NCBI GenBank assembly: GCA_028818375.1 | Contig: JAPPOB010000010.1 | Coordinates: 186,001-250,000, forward strand | Origin: Anaerolineaceae bacterium | GTDB taxonomy: Bacteria > Chloroflexota > Anaerolineae > Aggregatilineales > Phototrophicaceae | Length of the DNA stretch: 64,000 nucleotides | Direction: 5' to 3' | Shown: piece by piece, positions 34,652 through 43,673 of the stretch | Numbering within the stretch: position 1 is the stretch's first letter | Layout of the letters: the number at the start of each line of letters is the position of its first letter | Translations under genes and position numbers: made by a program | Notes under the pieces: model-generated | Told to the model about the DNA's origin: nothing | The model's input: the letters and a program-made list of their open reading frames with translations, nothing else | The model's database searches: none

Positions 34652-37050
34652 TAGCTGTTTCCTCCATTGCTGTGGGACTTGATTGTCTCCCATACGCGGC
34701 TGGGTGTAAGGGGCATGTCGATGTGGCGCACGTCAAGGTGTGACAGGGCGTCCACCACGGCATTGACGACGGCCGGAGTGGCGGCGATCGTGCCGGTTTC
34801 GCCGGCGCCCTTGACACCCAGGGGATTGTTGGGTGTTGGCGTTTCCGTGCGGCCCAGTTCAAAGGAAGGCAGCAGGTCGGCGCGCGGAATGGCGTAGTCC
34901 ATCAGCGAGCCGCTGACCAGCTGACCGTTTTCGTCATACTGGGCGCCTTCCCACAACGCCTGGGCAACGCCCTGGGCGATGCCGCCATGCACCTGACCGT
35001 CAACGATCATGGGGTTGATGACCTTGCCGACGTCGTCAACGGCGATATAGCGTTTGATGTCGACGCCCCCGGTCTCGGCATCCACCTCGACGATGCAGAT
35101 GTGGGTGCCGAAGGGGTAGGTGCAGTCCGGCGGGTCGTAGTAGGAAGTCTCGTCGAGGAAAGGCTCCATGTCGCCAGGCAGGCTCCAGCCGCCGGCGGCG
35201 GAGGTTGCGATGCCCATAAACTCGCCCACGACCTTGGACTGGTCCGGCGAACCCTTCACCTGCACGCTGCCCACGCCTTCCTCATTGACGACGTATTCCA
35301 CGTCCTCGACGGCGGCCTCGAACTCGTGCGCTGCGATTGCCTTTGCCTTTTCCTTGATGCGTTGCAAACTGCGCCAGACTGCGACACCGCCGACTGCGGT
35401 GCTGCGGCTGCCATAGGTGCCGTAGCCGAAGGGCGTGCCCAGGGTATCGCTGTGCTGGACGTGCACCTGGTCCATTGAGACTCCGAGTTCATCGGCTACA
35501 AGTTGGGCGACGCTGGTCTCGTGTCCCTGGCCGTGCGACTGTGAGCCGGTGGTGACGACCACGTCTCCGGTGATGTGCATGCGCACGTTGGCGCTCTCCC
35601 AAAGGCCTGCGCCCCAGCCCTCGCCAAACATCCATGCCGATGGCGCGATACCGCAGATCTCAATGTAGGTCGAGAAGCCGATGCCGAGATAGCGTCCCTC
35701 GGCACGGGCGGCAGCCTGCTCGGCCCGGAAGTCTTCGTATCCCGTCATGTCCAGCGCCATGTCCAGCGCCTTGTCATAGTCACCGCTGTCGTAACTCAGA
35801 CCATTGAGCAGGTTGTTGCTTGGCTCGAAGGGGAAGGCATCGCCGGGCACAAAGTTCTTGCGTCTGACGTCGACCGGGTCCATCCCCAGTTCACTGGCAA
35901 CCAGGTCCACGGCGCGTTCAACGACGTAGGTCGCTTCCGGCCTTCCTGCGCCCCGGTAGGCATCGACCATGCCGGTGTTGGTGTACACGCCGGTTACGTG
36001 ACAGTAGATGTTGGGGAAGCGGTAAGCACCGGAGAGCATACGACCATAGAGGGTGGTAGGGATACCCGGCGCCACGGTTGACAGGATACCACCCAGGTTG
36101 GCGTAGGTCTTGACCTTCAGGGCCGTGATGCTGCCGTCCCGGTTGGCGCCGACTTCAACGTCGGTGACGTGGTCACGGCCATGAGTGGTGGCGATGTAGT
36201 TTTCCGATCGGGTTTCCACCCACTTCACCGGACGCCCGACCGTCTTCGACAGGGCGGTGGTCAACACATATTCCGGATACATGAAAATCTTGGCGCCGAA
36301 GCCGCCGCCGATTTGCGGCGAGATGACGCGGACCTTGTTCTCCGGCACTTCGAAGATGAAAGCGGTGAAGAGCAGGCGATGCACGTGTGGCGCCTGCGAG
36401 GTCATCCAGATCGTGTATTCGCCATTGACAGGTTCGTGTTGTGCGATGCAACCGCGGGTTTCCATGGGGTTGGGAATCAGACGCTGGTTGCGCAGGCGTT
36501 GCCTGACGACTACGTCAGACGAGGTCAGTGCGGCGTCGGCGCTTTCCTGGTCGCCGCAGTCCCACTCCATGCAGACGTTATTAGGCGCGTTTTCGTGCAG
36601 CTGCGGCGCGCCATCGAAGGTGGCTTCCTCGGCGTCGGTGACGGCCGGCAACACGTCCCATTCGACATCGATTAACTCGACGGCGTCCTGGGCCGTGGCG
36701 CGGTCTTCGGCGACGACGACCGCAACACCGGCGCCAATGTGCGTCACTTTCTCCACTTCCAGCGCGCGCGGCGTGTTGATGTTGTTGGGATGGTCCGGTC
36801 CTCCTGCTGGCCAGGGGCAGGGCAGGGGATTGACGTCCATGAAATCCTGACCGGTGTACACGCCCACGACGCCGGGCACGGCCGCGGCCGCTTCGGTGTT
36901 GATGCTGACGATGTTCGCATGGGCGTGCGGGCTGCGCAGGATGGCGATATGGGTCATGCCTGGAAGATTGATGTCTTCCAGATAGCGGGCCTCACCGGTG
37001 ATGAGACGCGGGTCTTCCTTGCGTTTTACGGCCTTGCCCACTACAGCCAT
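34651..37050 (-). CDS. coxL: CoxL form II: molybdopterin-binding large subunit
   Basis: The 799-residue catalytic subunit of a molybdenum hydroxylase. The active-site loop reads AYRGAGR at about residue 365, the form II signature; true form I CODH has AYxCSFR with Cu-binding Cys. GGGFGAKIFMYPEYV is a Mo-pterin motif and GVKGAGETG near the C-terminus carries the catalytic Glu. The substrate of form II enzymes is generally uncertain; CO oxidation has been reported only for some. It directly follows coxS with no gap. Confidence 0.94.
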   Translation of the reverse strand: MAVVGKAVKRKEDPRLITGEARYLEDINLPGMTHIAILRSPHAHANIVSINTEAAAAVPGVVGVYTGQDFMDVNPLPCPWPAGGPDHPNNINTPRALEVEKVTHIGAGVAVVVAEDRATAQDAVELIDVEWDVLPAVTDAEEATFDGAPQLHENAPNNVCMEWDCGDQESADAALTSSDVVVRQRLRNQRLIPNPMETRGCIAQHEPVNGEYTIWMTSQAPHVHRLLFTAFIFEVPENKVRVISPQIGGGFGAKIFMYPEYVLTTALSKTVGRPVKWVETRSENYIATTHGRDHVTDVEVGANRDGSITALKVKTYANLGGILSTVAPGIPTTLYGRMLSGAYRFPNIYCHVTGVYTNTGMVDAYRGAGRPEATYVVERAVDLVASELGMDPVDVRRKNFVPGDAFPFEPSNNLLNGLSYDSGDYDKALDMALDMTGYEDFRAEQAAARAEGRYLGIGFSTYIEICGIAPSAWMFGEGWGAGLWESANVRMHITGDVVVTTGSQSHGQGHETSVAQLVADELGVSMDQVHVQHSDTLGTPFGYGTYGSRSTAVGGVAVWRSLQRIKEKAKAIAAHEFEAAVEDVEYVVNEEGVGSVQVKGSPDQSKVVGEFMGIATSAAGGWSLPGDMEPFLDETSYYDPPDCTYPFGTHICIVEVDAETGGVDIKRYIAVDDVGKVINPMIVDGQVHGGIAQGVAQALWEGAQYDENGQLVSGSLMDYAIPRADLLPSFELGRTETPTPNNPLGVKGAGETGTIAATPAVVNAVVDALSHLDVRHIDMPLTPSRVWETIKSHSNGGNS

Positions 37051-37515
37051 TTAGTCACCTCCTGCCTGGGCCACCGCCGCCACGGCCTTCACGATGTTGT
37101 GGTAGCCGGTGCAACGGCAGAGATTGCCTTCCAGCCCGTGACGAATCTCATCCTCGTCCGGGTTGGGATTGTCGGTCAGCAGGGCCGTGGTCGCCATGAT
37201 CATGCCAGGTGTGCAGAAGCCGCACTGCAGACCATGGTTGTCCCAGAAGCTCTGCTGCATGGGATGCAGGTCGCCGTTTTGCGCCAGGCCTTCAATGGTC
37301 GTGACGTCACAGCCATCCGCCTGAACCGCCAGGCAGGTACAGGACTTGAGCGCCTTGCCGTCCATGTGGACGGTGCAGGCCCCGCACTGACTGGTGTCAC
37401 ATCCGATCTTGGTGCCCGTCAGCCCCAGTTCGTCACGCAGATAGTTGACGAGCAGGGTGCGGGCCTCTACATCACTTTCCCGCGTACAACCGTTCACATT
37501 AACGCTGATTTTCAT
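37051..37515 (-). CDS. coxS: CoxS-type [2Fe-2S] subunit
   Basis: Small iron-sulfur subunit, 154 residues. The plant-type cluster is held by Cys39, 44, 47 and 59 ([16 protein letters not shown]) and the second cluster by Cys98, 101, 133 and 135 (CGFCTPG and CRCTGY). A strong GGAGGAG ribosome site precedes the ATG. It lies 80 bases after coxG and abuts coxL. Confidence 0.95.
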   Translation of the reverse strand: MKISVNVNGCTRESDVEARTLLVNYLRDELGLTGTKIGCDTSQCGACTVHMDGKALKSCTCLAVQADGCDVTTIEGLAQNGDLHPMQQSFWDNHGLQCGFCTPGMIMATTALLTDNPNPDEDEIRHGLEGNLCRCTGYHNIVKAVAAVAQAGGD

Positions 37516-37595
37516 GGCTCCTCCGAATAGCAGAAGTATCCAGTCAAAACAGGGACATTTGCGTCAAAGGCAATGCTCCTCGTGTGTATACGGGA

Positions 37596-38048
37596 TCATG
37601 CGACCGCCTGGATCTGGCGGGCCAGATTGCCAAAAAAGCGTTTGCTCATCATGCTGGCTGCCGCCTTGATGAGGCGTTGCCCAACTCGCGCCAGTTTGCC
37701 CGAGATGTTGGCTTCTGCATCCCAATGTAGAACCGTGCCACCCCCGTCCTTGTCCGCCAGGCGCATCACGACGTTGCCGCCGATTATGCTGCCCTGGCCT
37801 TCGCCACTCACATGCAGGCGGTAGCTGACGGGCGGCTGGATTTCACTCATGCGCACCTGGCCGGTGAAACGACCGCTTACGGCGGCCATGCTGACCTTTG
37901 CGATCGCCCGCCAGGCGTGCTCCTCATCCTCAATGGGGACGAACTCTTCAACGCCAGGGATCGCGCTTGAGATGGCATCCGGGTCCATCAACGTGGACCA
38001 GACCTGCTCCCGTTGTTCCCGGAAAAGGTAGGTTCCGCCCAGCTTCAT
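37596..38048 (-). CDS. coxG: CoxG-type SRPBCC protein
   Basis: CoxG belongs to the START/SRPBCC fold. It has been linked to membrane attachment of CO dehydrogenase and, in mycobacteria, to quinone handling for electron transfer. The 150 residues start MKLGGTYLFREQREQVWSTL with GAAGGAAAG upstream; the open frame further upstream is not family-like. DPDAISSAIPGVEEF and GGTVLHWDAEANISGKLARV are diagnostic. It is first in the minus-strand cox operon, a less usual place than the distal end. Confidence 0.88.
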   Translation of the reverse strand: MKLGGTYLFREQREQVWSTLMDPDAISSAIPGVEEFVPIEDEEHAWRAIAKVSMAAVSGRFTGQVRMSEIQPPVSYRLHVSGEGQGSIIGGNVVMRLADKDGGGTVLHWDAEANISGKLARVGQRLIKAAASMMSKRFFGNLARQIQAVA

Positions 38049-38083
38049 GCACTTTCCTTCCAGAAGAAATGCAGTTGAGCGCG

Positions 38084-38112
38084 AGTATAAATCGCTTTGA
38101 CTGGCGTTGCAA
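38084..38112 (-). promoter_or_regulatory. Predicted cox operon promoter
   Basis: On the minus strand, TTGCAA (-35, 4 of 6) at 38112-38107 and TATACT (-10, 5 of 6) at 38089-38084, 17-base spacer, about 36 bases ahead of coxG. The -35 lies within the inverted repeat at 38098-38133. Confidence 0.5.
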
Positions 38113-38133
38113 AGAAAGTTTGCCTGGCAGTCA
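38098..38133. repeat. Interrupted inverted repeat over the cox promoter, possible operator
   Basis: TGACTG (38098-38103) and GCAAA (38109-38113) are mirrored by TTTGC (38119-38123) and CAGTCA (38128-38133). The dyad covers the predicted -35 of the cox promoter, the position expected for a repressor or activator site. No regulator gene is adjacent. Confidence 0.45.
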
Positions 38134-38203
38134 AACGGCACTGTGACTCGCGAGAGTCTTGTCTCTTTGACCACCTCACCCTGGGCCCAAGGGTCGACCC
38201 CTT

Positions 38204-38232
38204 ATGACAAAACCGCTCGCACCCGTTATACT
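38204..38232 (+). promoter_or_regulatory. Predicted promoter of the lone Mo-hydroxylase large subunit
   Basis: ATGACA (-35, 5 of 6) at 38204-38209 and TATACT (-10, 5 of 6) at 38227-38232 with a 17-base spacer, 41 bases ahead of the ATG at 38274. Divergent from the cox promoter. Confidence 0.6.
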
Positions 38233-38273
38233 TCCGGTATTGAACTGTAGTCGACTTGAGTTGGAGACCCAGG

Positions 38274-40556
38274 ATGAGCGAATTTGCTGCGATTGGACAG
38301 CCGAAACCGATCATCGATGGCAAGGCCAAGGTGACGGGAAGCGCGCGCTACTTGCCGGACATCAACCTGCCGGGTACGCTACATGCGCGTCTGGTCCCGT
38401 CAACCTACGCCCACGCCAACGTCCTCGGCGTCGATGACAGGGCTGCGCTTGAAATCCCCGGCGTCGCCGCCGTGCTGACGCATGAGGACCTGCCGGACCT
38501 CGCCCCGGCCTCGCGTAATCGCCTCTTGCTGGCGCGCGGCAGGGTCATTTTTGTCGGTCAACCCGTAGCCCTGGTGCTGGCGGACAGCGAAACTGCCGCG
38601 GCGGACGGTGCGGACCAGGTCGTCGTCGATTACGAGCCCCTGCCTGCCGCCATGAGTTTTGCCGAGGCCGTGGCCGGGGGCGCGCCCCTGGTCTGGCCGG
38701 ATGGCATCCCGAAGGGCGCGGATGACGCTGGCGAGCACGGCGCGGGCGCCGGCGGTGGCGAAGAAGAAGAAGAGGACGACACGCCGAGCAACCTCGCCGC
38801 CGACAGCACGACCTCGCGCGGCGATCTTGCCGCAGGTTTCGCCGAGGCGGATCTCATCCTCGAGCACACTTACACCTCGCCGATGGTGCACCAGAGTTCG
38901 ATCGAAACGCACGGCGTGCTGGCCCAGCCGGACCCGTTGACAGGCGGCATGAACGTTTGGACCAGCACCCAGGACCCCTTTGGTTGCCGCAGCACCGTCG
39001 CTGAAGTCCTGGGCGTCACGGAATCGATCGTAAGGGTGAAAGGCGCCGTCATCGGTGGTGGATTCGGCGCCAAGTTCACGGTTTACGAGCCACTGGTAGT
39101 ACTCGCCGCCCAGGCAGTCAACCGCCCGGTGAAGCTGGCGCTGACCCGCAGTGAGGAAATCGCCGCGACGACGCCGGCGCCACCACTGGAAGTGAAACTG
39201 AAACTGGGCGCGCGCAAGGACGGTACGCTGACGGCGCTACAAACGGACGTCACCATGGATGCCGGTTGCTACCCGATGAATCTTGCGAGTTTCGTGGGTT
39301 ATCAGGTGGGCAACTACTATCCCGTACCCAACATGGAGATCCGGGTCCGCGAGGCCTTGACCTTCAAACCTTCGGCCGGCGCCTATCGCGCCCCCGGCGC
39401 TCCGACTGCGTTCTTCGTCATAGACACGGCCATCGACGAAATGGCGGAACAACTTGGGCTGGATTCAGTCAACATGCGCATCATGAACGCCGCGCGCGAG
39501 GGCGATTTGCAGGCGGATGGCAGTCCCTGGCCCAACCAGGGCATTCGTGAGACGTTGGAAGCAGTGCGGGCCCATCCACTTTGGCAGAACCGGGAGACTA
39601 GCCGGGCGGCAGGCCGAGGCGTCGGTATCGCCCTCGGTGGATGGATGGGAGGCCAGTCGGCAGCGGCAGCGATCTGCAACGTAAACCGCGATGGCGTGGT
39701 GCAGATCAACGCCGGTTCGATGGATATCAGCGGCGTGGCGACCAGTTTCAACCTGATCGCTGCCGAAGCCTTTGGGGTTTCGCCGGACAAGGTCATGGTT
39801 CTCGACGCCGATACGGATACGTCGCCATATTCAGCCGGATCGGGCGGCAGCAAGACGCTTTACAGCAACGGACTGGCTGTCAGGGAAGCAGCCGAAGATG
39901 CGCGCCGCCAGGTATTGGCCCTCGCAGCAGATGAGTTTGAGGCGGACCCCGAAGACCTGGAAATCGTCGATGGAGAGGTGCGGGTCAAGGGCACGCCCAC
40001 GCGCACCATTCCGATCGGAGACATTGCCGCAAAAGGCATGGGCTTTGGCGCCAATCACGCTCCGGTCCTGGGGCAGGGCCGCACGACTGTTACGGACCAG
40101 TCGCCCGCCTTCAGCGTGCAACTTGTGGAAGTTGAGGTTGACCGCGAGACCGGCGAGGTGCAGGTACTGAAGCACGTTATCGCTCAGGATGCCGGCCGCG
40201 CCATCAATCCCCTGACAGTCGAAGGTCAGATGGTCGGTGGCGCCGTCCAGGGCCTCGGCTGGGCGCTCTATGAGGAAATGGCCTACGACGAGGATGGCCA
40301 GCTGCTCTCCGGCTCCTGGATGGACTACACCATGCCGGACTCCATGCAGACCGCGCCGGAAATGGAGACCATCATCGTAGAGGTCCCGTCTGAGCATGGT
40401 CCCTTTGGCGCGCGCGGGGTAGGGGAACCGCCCGTGGTCCCCACACCGGCGGCGGTTGCCAATGCCATTGCCCACAGCACCGGGCTGCGGCTGACGCACC
40501 TGCCGATGACAGCGCCGCGCGTGCTGGAAGCCCTCCGTTCGCAGAACGGGGGCTGA
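38274..40556 (+). CDS. Xanthine dehydrogenase family molybdopterin-binding subunit (third in the window)
   Basis: A 760-residue CoxL/XdhA-type large subunit from the ATG at 38274 (GGAG nine bases or so upstream). GGGFGAKFTVYEP is the Mo-pterin motif, the active-site loop reads AYRAPG near residue 370, and GARGVGEPPVVP holds the catalytic Glu. It is neither CODH form I nor II. Residues about 150-176 hold an acidic Gly/Glu-rich insert ending EEEEEDD. No Fe-S or FAD subunit adjoins on the same strand, so it may borrow CoxS and CoxM from the divergent operon. Substrate unknown. Confidence 0.9.
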   Translation: MSEFAAIGQPKPIIDGKAKVTGSARYLPDINLPGTLHARLVPSTYAHANVLGVDDRAALEIPGVAAVLTHEDLPDLAPASRNRLLLARGRVIFVGQPVALVLADSETAAADGADQVVVDYEPLPAAMSFAEAVAGGAPLVWPDGIPKGADDAGEHGAGAGGGEEEEEDDTPSNLAADSTTSRGDLAAGFAEADLILEHTYTSPMVHQSSIETHGVLAQPDPLTGGMNVWTSTQDPFGCRSTVAEVLGVTESIVRVKGAVIGGGFGAKFTVYEPLVVLAAQAVNRPVKLALTRSEEIAATTPAPPLEVKLKLGARKDGTLTALQTDVTMDAGCYPMNLASFVGYQVGNYYPVPNMEIRVREALTFKPSAGAYRAPGAPTAFFVIDTAIDEMAEQLGLDSVNMRIMNAAREGDLQADGSPWPNQGIRETLEAVRAHPLWQNRETSRAAGRGVGIALGGWMGGQSAAAAICNVNRDGVVQINAGSMDISGVATSFNLIAAEAFGVSPDKVMVLDADTDTSPYSAGSGGSKTLYSNGLAVREAAEDARRQVLALAADEFEADPEDLEIVDGEVRVKGTPTRTIPIGDIAAKGMGFGANHAPVLGQGRTTVTDQSPAFSVQLVEVEVDRETGEVQVLKHVIAQDAGRAINPLTVEGQMVGGAVQGLGWALYEEMAYDEDGQLLSGSWMDYTMPDSMQTAPEMETIIVEVPSEHGPFGARGVGEPPVVPTPAAVANAIAHSTGLRLTHLPMTAPRVLEALRSQNGG

Positions 40557-40581
40557 ATGCTGGAGCCGGCAGGCGGCTGAC

Positions 40582-42036
40582 ATGAATGACAGCCAGCTGG
40601 CAGAATTGCAGGGCGGGCAGCGATCGGATAGCGACCGCGAGCTCGCCCTGCAGCACGCGCCCATGTTACGCATGGATGCAAACGAACCATTTCTTCCGAT
40701 CGCCCTTGGTTATACAGTATTCCGTGAAGACCGGGATTCGCCCTCTTTCCCGCGGCGCGTTGAATTGCCTCCTGCCTGCAAATTCGCCATTGAATACGCG
40801 GTCTGGTGGGACTGGGACATCGAGCATCTCTACGAACTGGAGCACGTCTGGGTCTATGTGGGCCAAGACGAAAGGGTTATGGATGCCGAGGCCAGTTGGC
40901 ACGGCGAGTGGCATTCCATGCGTTCGCCGGCTGGCAGTTTGCCCACCCTGGACGGTCGCATTTCACCCTGCTCCGAACCCGGCAAACACGCCTTTGCGCC
41001 CGACCCGGCGCCTTTGCTGAGGCAGAAAGCGAAGACCGGCCTGGCCTGCGGTCCACAGGCCGGGACCAGTGGTGTGCACGTTACGCCACTCTTCGCCGGT
41101 CGCATTGCGGAACGCAACGTGATTAACAACCAGCTCGTCTGGACCTGGCTGGAACGCAAGCGCTTTGAGCCCGCATGGGATTTCTCGCAAATCGTCGATC
41201 TGCGAGACTGCATCGCTGTGCCCTGGTCTGCGCTGGAGGCCTGGATTCCGGAGCGTGTCGCCCATCTCGTGGGGGAACTGGAAGCTGACATCGCCCAACG
41301 CGAGCGCCGTGTCTTGCGAATCGCCCATCGCGGCGCTTCGGCGCTCGCTCAGGAGAACTCCGTCAGCGCCTTTCGCGTCGCCGCTGAAAGGGGCGCAGAC
41401 ATGGTGGAAGTGGACCTGCGCTTCACGGCGGACAAGATACCGGTCGCCGCCCATGACGCCGATTTGCAACGCGTCTATGGCGTGGAGGGCAACGTGGCCG
41501 ATTGTAGCCTCGAAGAACTGCATCGCTTGACCAGGGGAAGGGGAGAGCCTCTGCTGACCCTTGATCAGGTAGTACAGATCTGCCGGCAATTGATGCTCGG
41601 TCTGTATCTGGACGTCAAGGACGTTGACGATGAGTCCGCCGGTATGGAGGCCGTTGACTTGCTGCGGCGAAATGGCATGCTGCCGGTGACCGTCTTCGGC
41701 TCCTTTCGCGCGGACTGGATGGCCGACCTGAAAGCGCTGTGCCCTGATGCCCTGACTTCCATACTATTCGCCTCGCGTCATGTGGAACCCGTCCAGCTGG
41801 CTCGCTCTCTCAACGCCGATTTCGTGCACCCCTGCTGGGAGCGATTTGACCGTCCTCAGGACTGGCTCACTCCCGCGTGGCTGGCAGCCGTGCGCGAAGC
41901 CGGCCTGGGGGTCATGATCTGGCACGAGCACCGCCCGGATGTCATTCGGGACCTGTATGAGCTGGGCATCTACGGCATATGCGCGGACGACCCCCAGGTT
42001 CTGCTGCCACCACTGAGTGCTGACCGCTCGCAATGA
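40582..42036 (+). CDS. Glycerophosphodiester phosphodiesterase domain protein with an unusual N-terminal domain
   Basis: A 484-residue protein. The C-terminal half (about residues 246-480) is a GDPD TIM barrel: IAHRGASALAQENSVSAF, MVEVDLRFTADKIPVAAHD and LYLDVKD carry the His, Glu and Asp residues of the active site. The N-terminal 225 residues form a separate domain I do not recognise. Its EYAVWWDWDIEHLYELEHVW and SWHGEWHSM segments recall the HEHDWE/SxHG style of NPP1 or Vps62-like proteins, a weak similarity. No signal peptide is seen. It overlaps the amidase gene by 4 bases, suggesting a shared pathway. Confidence 0.8.
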   Translation: MNDSQLAELQGGQRSDSDRELALQHAPMLRMDANEPFLPIALGYTVFREDRDSPSFPRRVELPPACKFAIEYAVWWDWDIEHLYELEHVWVYVGQDERVMDAEASWHGEWHSMRSPAGSLPTLDGRISPCSEPGKHAFAPDPAPLLRQKAKTGLACGPQAGTSGVHVTPLFAGRIAERNVINNQLVWTWLERKRFEPAWDFSQIVDLRDCIAVPWSALEAWIPERVAHLVGELEADIAQRERRVLRIAHRGASALAQENSVSAFRVAAERGADMVEVDLRFTADKIPVAAHDADLQRVYGVEGNVADCSLEELHRLTRGRGEPLLTLDQVVQICRQLMLGLYLDVKDVDDESAGMEAVDLLRRNGMLPVTVFGSFRADWMADLKALCPDALTSILFASRHVEPVQLARSLNADFVHPCWERFDRPQDWLTPAWLAAVREAGLGVMIWHEHRPDVIRDLYELGIYGICADDPQVLLPPLSADRSQ

Positions 42037-43673
42037 ACGAGGATGCAAGTCCGAACTGGGAGCAAATCGCTGACGCCGGACGTCTGGTGGGCCTTGAATT
42101 CTCGGAGGACGAGTGCAGCCAGATGGCGCAGCGTCTGGCCGAAAGGGCCAAAAACTTCGAAAGGCTGCGCGAGGGACCCTTCGCGCGTCTGGCCAACCAT
42201 GATGCACCGTCCCTGTATTTTGATCCACAGTTACCAGGTAAAGGTCCTGTGCCCACCGTGGAGCGTCACTATTTTCTGGCGGATGCGCCCGAGCCGCGGC
42301 GACCGGAGAATCTGGAGGAACTGGCCTTTTGGCCGGTCTCGCAACTGGCCCGCCTGGTGAGGAAGAGTCAGGTCAGTTCCCTTGAACTGACGGAAATGTA
42401 TCTGGCCCGCCTGCGTCGCTTTGGCCCGCAACTGGAATGCGTGGTCACCGTCACGGAGGAACTGGCGCTGGAGCAAGCCCGCTGTGCTGACGAGGAGCTG
42501 GCGCGCGGAGTGTATCGAAGTCCGCTGCACGGCATCCCCTGGGGCGCCAAGGACCTGCTGGCCACGAAGGGCTACCCGACCACCTGGGGCGCGACCCCCT
42601 GGCGCGAACAGGTGCTGGATGTCGATGCCGCCGTTGTGCAGCGCCTGGAGGAAGCCGGCGCCGTGCTGATCGCCAAGCTGACCCTTGGCGAGATCGCCAA
42701 TGGCGACGTCTGGTTTGGCGGCCTGACGCGCAACCCGTGGAATGTAGAAGAGGGGTCCAGCGGGTCATCGGCGGGCTCGGCCAGCGCGACGGTGGCCGGC
42801 CTGGTCGGCTTTTCGATCGGCAGTGAGACCCTGGGGTCCATTGTGTCTCCCTCTGCGCGTTGCGGGGCCACCGGACTGCGGCCGTCCTTCGGGCGGATCA
42901 GTCGTCATGGCGCCATGACGCTCAGCTGGTCGATGGACAAACTCGGACCAATTTGCCGCTCGGTGGAAGACTGCGCCCTGGTGCTCGCCGCCATTTTTGG
43001 CCCGGATGGAAAAGATCTTACGGTGTGCGACAGTCCCTTCACCTGGCGGCCACAAAACGGTATCGAAGGAACCCGCATTGGTTACGTCGCCTCCGCGTTT
43101 GCTCCTGATGGCTCCGACGACAACGAAGATGAGGGGGAAAGGGAAAACAACGTCAACGTTCTGGCGACATTGCGGTCTCTGGGTGCGGATCTACGTGCAG
43201 TGCATTTGCCGGAAGATGACCTGGATGCCGCCAACCTGGTCCTGCTGGCTGAAACCTCGGCGGCATTCGATGAAATGACCCGCCATAACCTGGACGGCCA
43301 GTTGGTCCGCCAGATCGAGTCTGCATGGCCCAATCAGCTACGCTCGGCGCGCTTCATTCCCACGGTCGAATACATACAGGCCAACCGTTTCCGCACGCAT
43401 CTGATGCAGGAGATGGATGACTTGATGGAAGACATTGATCTGCTCGTGACGCCCTGTTTCGCCGGCAAGGTCTTGCCAGTCACCAATCTGACTGGCCATC
43501 CGGCGCTGGCGCTGCCGAATGGCTTCAGGGCCAATGGCACGCCTACCGGCATCAGCTTCATTGGAAGGCTGAACCAGGAGGCTGAACTGCTCGCCGCCGC
43601 ACGGGTGTACCAGGAAGCAACCGGTTTTCATCGGCAGCATCCGCCTCAATTTACGGGAAGCATGAGTGGCTGA
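42033..43673 (+). CDS. Amidase signature family hydrolase
   Basis: Hydrolyses a carboxamide by the Ser-cisSer-Lys triad. In the 546 residues the Lys is in GAKDLL (Lys173), the glycine/serine loop is GSSGSSAGS (241-249) with the cis-Ser near 245, and the nucleophile is Ser269 in GSETLGSI. The usual ending TGGSIR is altered to TLGSIV. About 100 extra residues precede the catalytic core. It sits in a four-gene plus-strand operon, overlapping the GDPD gene and the SDR gene. GatA is unlikely because gatB and gatC are absent. Confidence 0.88.
   Translation: MNEDASPNWEQIADAGRLVGLEFSEDECSQMAQRLAERAKNFERLREGPFARLANHDAPSLYFDPQLPGKGPVPTVERHYFLADAPEPRRPENLEELAFWPVSQLARLVRKSQVSSLELTEMYLARLRRFGPQLECVVTVTEELALEQARCADEELARGVYRSPLHGIPWGAKDLLATKGYPTTWGATPWREQVLDVDAAVVQRLEEAGAVLIAKLTLGEIANGDVWFGGLTRNPWNVEEGSSGSSAGSASATVAGLVGFSIGSETLGSIVSPSARCGATGLRPSFGRISRHGAMTLSWSMDKLGPICRSVEDCALVLAAIFGPDGKDLTVCDSPFTWRPQNGIEGTRIGYVASAFAPDGSDDNEDEGERENNVNVLATLRSLGADLRAVHLPEDDLDAANLVLLAETSAAFDEMTRHNLDGQLVRQIESAWPNQLRSARFIPTVEYIQANRFRTHLMQEMDDLMEDIDLLVTPCFAGKVLPVTNLTGHPALALPNGFRANGTPTGISFIGRLNQEAELLAAARVYQEATGFHRQHPPQFTGSMSG

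Noticed and set aside
34651..37050. CoxL as a true form I (Mo-Cu) carbon monoxide dehydrogenase
   Set aside because: The active-site loop is AYRGAGR and lacks the Cys of AYxCSFR.
42033..43673. Amidase as GatA of the Glu-tRNA amidotransferase
   Set aside because: About 100 extra N-terminal residues, altered nucleophile loop and no gatB/gatC nearby.
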